Origin: Sipunculus nudus
Lineage: Eukaryota; Annelida; Sipuncula; Golfingiida; Sipunculidae
Reading direction: 5' to 3'
DNA length: 64,000 bases
Assembly (NCBI GenBank): GCA_026874595.1
Contig: JAPPUL010000079.1
Span: forward strand, 1,481,001-1,545,000
The position numbers and the translations under genes are program-made. The notes under the pieces are model-generated. The model was not told where the DNA came from and made no database searches. It was given only the letters and a program-made list of their open reading frames with translations. Of the stretch, positions 61,663 through 64,000 are shown piece after piece (position 1 is the stretch's first letter; every line of letters begins with the position of its first letter).

Positions 61663-62586
61663 TTGAATTTTTTACGTATATTTTGTTCTTTGTTTGTAGT
61701 TCTGGCAGCGCTTTATAGTACGGATGGATATGCTCATAATATGAGTGTTCGTATAAATCCATTTTATAGTCATGATTATCTTAGATGGAACTTCTCAAAT
61801 AACGTTATAAATATACGTTCTGAGCTTACATGGCGAAAGATGCATGTTGTTGGATTTGACTTAGAATATGATTTAGTTTATGCGAAAAAGCATTATTTTG
61901 ATATTGTTTTTCGTTATGGAGCTATAGTAGGAGGGCAGTTTCAGGATTCAGATTATAATGCTTCTAACAGGATGAGAGAATTCTCCAGAGCTTATGGTGG
62001 AACTGGCGGCTATGTGGTATCGACCTACTTAGGATTTGGTAAGATTGTAATCACAAACGATATACTTACATTAATTCCGCAAGGCGGGATTTTCTTCAGA
62101 CGAGGTTCATATTTACTAAGAAAAGGCTATCAAGCAATAAATACGATTGGAAACAGGATAGGCCCCTTTGAAGGTCTTAAATCTCATTATGAAAACAATT
62201 GGATAGGGGGATTTGGAGGGTTTAAACTAGCGGTAAGGCCAGTAAAGTTCTGGACATTAGATTTAATATTAAGAGGGAGTTTATCTTACTATTATGCATC
62301 AGCAGATTGGAATTTAAGAAAGGATTTCCAACATCCTATAAGTTATGAACAACATGGAATTGGTTTTGGAAGCTCTATTGAGCTAATGAATTTATTTCGG
62401 GTACATAATAATATATATATAAGTTTTGGGAGCTTGGTCGAGGCAATGTATGTCCCAATTGGACTTCTAGTTGTATATTACAGTGAGCAGTCAAGGTTTA
62501 AAATGAGGCTTAGTTCCTATAGTCGGATACGAGAGGTAATATCTTTCTCAGCAAGTGTATATGCAGGGCTTAAGGTTGTTTTCTAA
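61663..62586 (+). CDS. Omptin-like outer-membrane beta-barrel protein
   Basis: A 307-residue protein with a signal peptide (LFVVLAALYSTDGYA) and a TTG start behind AGAGGT. Recognised pattern: GGQFQDSDYNASNRMREFSR, then SADWNLRKDFQHPISYEQHGIGFG. These match the omptin-related group that includes the Protochlamydia-type outer-membrane protein, with the D-S-D and D-x-x-H positions that correspond to omptin catalytic residues. The C-terminus (SVYAGLKVVF) ends in Phe. Protease activity is possible but not proven; a simple porin is the alternative. Confidence 0.7.
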   Translation: MNFLRIFCSLFVVLAALYSTDGYAHNMSVRINPFYSHDYLRWNFSNNVINIRSELTWRKMHVVGFDLEYDLVYAKKHYFDIVFRYGAIVGGQFQDSDYNASNRMREFSRAYGGTGGYVVSTYLGFGKIVITNDILTLIPQGGIFFRRGSYLLRKGYQAINTIGNRIGPFEGLKSHYENNWIGGFGGFKLAVRPVKFWTLDLILRGSLSYYYASADWNLRKDFQHPISYEQHGIGFGSSIELMNLFRVHNNIYISFGSLVEAMYVPIGLLVVYYSEQSRFKMRLSSYSRIREVISFSASVYAGLKVVF

Positions 62587-62634
62587 ACAAAGTATGCTTT
62601 TTTTTAAAATCTCTAATATTAAATTAAAAGAATA

Positions 62635-63945
62635 TTAAACAAATTTAATATTTGTTATTTCAACGGGGCAATTAACTCGTAAAGGCATCCAGCTTCCAAG
62701 CCCGCTATTAACATATAAGTGCCTGTCATTGTATGTTTTATAATGTCCTTTAAGGTAAGGATAAACAAGCTGCAAAGGAGTTATCATGTTATTATTCCAC
62801 CTGCCAAATAGTAGTTGTCCACCATGTGTATGACCTGATAAAGTTAATTTTGCATTATAGTTTTTTATTGTTGAAAAAGTTGTTGGATGATGGGATAGTA
62901 GAATATTTGTTTTGCTTTTATCTTTATTTTTAATAGAAGAGAATGTTTTATCCAAGTATTGCCCAAGTCGTTCCTCGATATGAGGTTTAATACCTGTAAG
63001 CCTGTATGGATAATCAAGTCCAAGCATATTAAAATCCCAATCTTTATATTTAACGTTTATGGAATCATTTACAAGGAGAGTAAAGTTAAGTTTCTTAAGA
63101 GCATCAGTTATGAGAGGTTCACCGGTATAATAGTCATGATTCCCCAAACATACATAAACTTCTCTTCCTTTAGGATTTAAGCTTTCAAAACACTTTTGCA
63201 TAGTAGGAATCATATCCGGATTAACATCTATAATATCTCCTGTTATAACAATAAAGTCTGGATTAAGGTCATTAATTTTCTTTGCAAAGAACATAAATTG
63301 CTCAAGACCCATAAAAGACCCAAAGTGGATATCAGATATATGTACGATATTAAGACCTTTAAGGCTAGCATCTTTTATATTAAGATCCGTTATTCTATGG
63401 CTAAATTCATTTTTAATAATACCTACGGTATTAATTGTAATTAGTGCAGAAGGAATAGCTAAGGCAAGCTTTTTTATATAAACTCTTCTTTCAAGAGCGT
63501 TCTTAAGAGTGTCCTCTTTATGTTTATTATCCAAAGGCAGTTTTTCTTTTGAAGAATGTCTTAATGAAGTGCTCTTACGATACTTTCTATATAAAAATAC
63601 AAAAGGACGCACTAGTAATTTTGTTAGACTAAAAGCCGTAAGTAATATAGTTAAAGGCATTATAGTGAGTATCCATATGTATACAGGATATGTGGAGGAG
63701 AGCTTAATCCATAAGGGTAGTACCTTATAATATTCATTTAGCCTTAAAAGGTAATAAAAGAATATTGGAACAAGACAATATAAAAGGACTATCTTGTATG
63801 TTTTAAGTAGTACTTTATTACGCTCTTGTGATAAACCCCATACTCCTATCCATCGTTTTAGATATATATATGGAATCATAGAGATTAAGCCAAATATTAA
63901 AGGAAAGGCAATTTGTACTATGTATCTTATTTCTTCAGGTCTCAT
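62635..63945 (-). CDS. Membrane-anchored metallophosphoesterase
   Basis: A calcineurin-like phosphoesterase. Several N-terminal helices (residues about 7-30, 45-65, 85-110, 165-180) precede the catalytic domain: NIVHISDIHFGSF, DFIVITGDIID, VCLGNHDYYTG, ILLSHHPTTF and LTLSGHTHGGQL. Every metal ligand is present. 436 residues. Similar proteins hydrolyse nucleotide-sugar lipids (YaeI/LpxG-like), but the substrate is not visible. ATG start; it is convergent with the omptin-like gene. Confidence 0.88.
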   Translation of the reverse strand: MRPEEIRYIVQIAFPLIFGLISMIPYIYLKRWIGVWGLSQERNKVLLKTYKIVLLYCLVPIFFYYLLRLNEYYKVLPLWIKLSSTYPVYIWILTIMPLTILLTAFSLTKLLVRPFVFLYRKYRKSTSLRHSSKEKLPLDNKHKEDTLKNALERRVYIKKLALAIPSALITINTVGIIKNEFSHRITDLNIKDASLKGLNIVHISDIHFGSFMGLEQFMFFAKKINDLNPDFIVITGDIIDVNPDMIPTMQKCFESLNPKGREVYVCLGNHDYYTGEPLITDALKKLNFTLLVNDSINVKYKDWDFNMLGLDYPYRLTGIKPHIEERLGQYLDKTFSSIKNKDKSKTNILLSHHPTTFSTIKNYNAKLTLSGHTHGGQLLFGRWNNNMITPLQLVYPYLKGHYKTYNDRHLYVNSGLGSWMPLRVNCPVEITNIKFV

Positions 63946-64000
63946 ATTTTATTTCATTATATAATAATTTAAGCCATTATTGTCTATTAGTATTTATTTT

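Noticed and set aside
1-64000. tRNA, rRNA, insertion sequence, prophage or attachment site
   Set aside because: No GTTCRA-type T-arm, rRNA core sequence, transposase, integrase or inverted terminal repeat was found on reading both strands; this is a visual scan, not a search.

Overview
The window looks like a low-GC, double-membraned bacterium, most probably a spirochaete. The clearest markers are a roughly 950-residue GreA whose cleavage domain sits behind a very long N-terminal region, the block ffh-rpsP-khpA-rimM-trmD-rplS, and a division/cell-wall cluster that runs rsmH-ftsL-murE-murF-mraY with no ftsI. Both patterns are typical of Spirochaetota. LptF/G, beta-barrel outer-membrane proteins, a bifunctional PBP and lipoproteins with relaxed lipoboxes indicate an outer membrane. 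The assignment is inference: the window has no rRNA or tRNA. TTG and GTG starts are common.

Layout. 1-837 is non-coding with one very good promoter. 838-6340 holds two paralogous secreted proteins with HEAT-like modules. 6509-9432 holds a polyprenyl synthase and recJ. 9433-9805 holds a promoter followed by a strong hairpin, a small-RNA candidate. 9806-21658 mixes purN, pyrC, HPr, ruvX, plsC, an LptF/G permease with a giant insertion, a lipoprotein, a beta-barrel protein and nrnA. 22231-28835 holds the long greA and two envelope proteins on the other strand. 28960-36731 is the SRP/ribosome/tRNA block followed by rnhB, an NAD(P)-binding protein, amrS and a lipoprotein. 36844-44387 holds an EVE protein, then on the minus strand ruvB-ruvA-ruvC-yebC, a CHAT peptidase-like gene, metK, a STAS protein and mrp. 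44487-52979 is alr-pyrK-mraY-murF-murE-ftsL-rsmH (minus strand, transcribed from rsmH to alr). 53098-63945 holds trpF, a secreted protein, HU and S20, a class II aldolase, a dead sodium symporter, a PBP1A, an FtsB-like protein, an omptin-like barrel and a membrane phosphoesterase.

The most striking feature is not a gene. Nearly every intergenic gap and many coding regions carry short direct tandem duplications, mostly 8-22 bp units in 2-7 near-perfect copies. Inside genes the unit length is almost always a multiple of three, giving peptide repeats inserted into otherwise conserved enzymes (RecJ, RimM, PyrK, MurE, GreA, polyprenyl synthase). Outside genes it is often not. Several duplications copy a start codon (34109-34145, 51724-51763, 53092-53115) or a stop codon (plsC, murE). 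The largest is a 172-bp unit holding the 3' end of murE, present twice as degenerate copies between murE and murF. This suggests a genome with unusually active, recent tandem duplication.

Working together: the minus-strand cell-wall genes supply peptidoglycan precursors (Alr, MurE, MurF, MraY) that the PBP1A polymerises. FtsL and FtsB are division scaffold proteins. RuvC-RuvA-RuvB, RecJ and RuvX are DNA/RNA maintenance enzymes. The SRP and ribosomal block is ordinary housekeeping. No mobile element, CRISPR array or prophage is visible.
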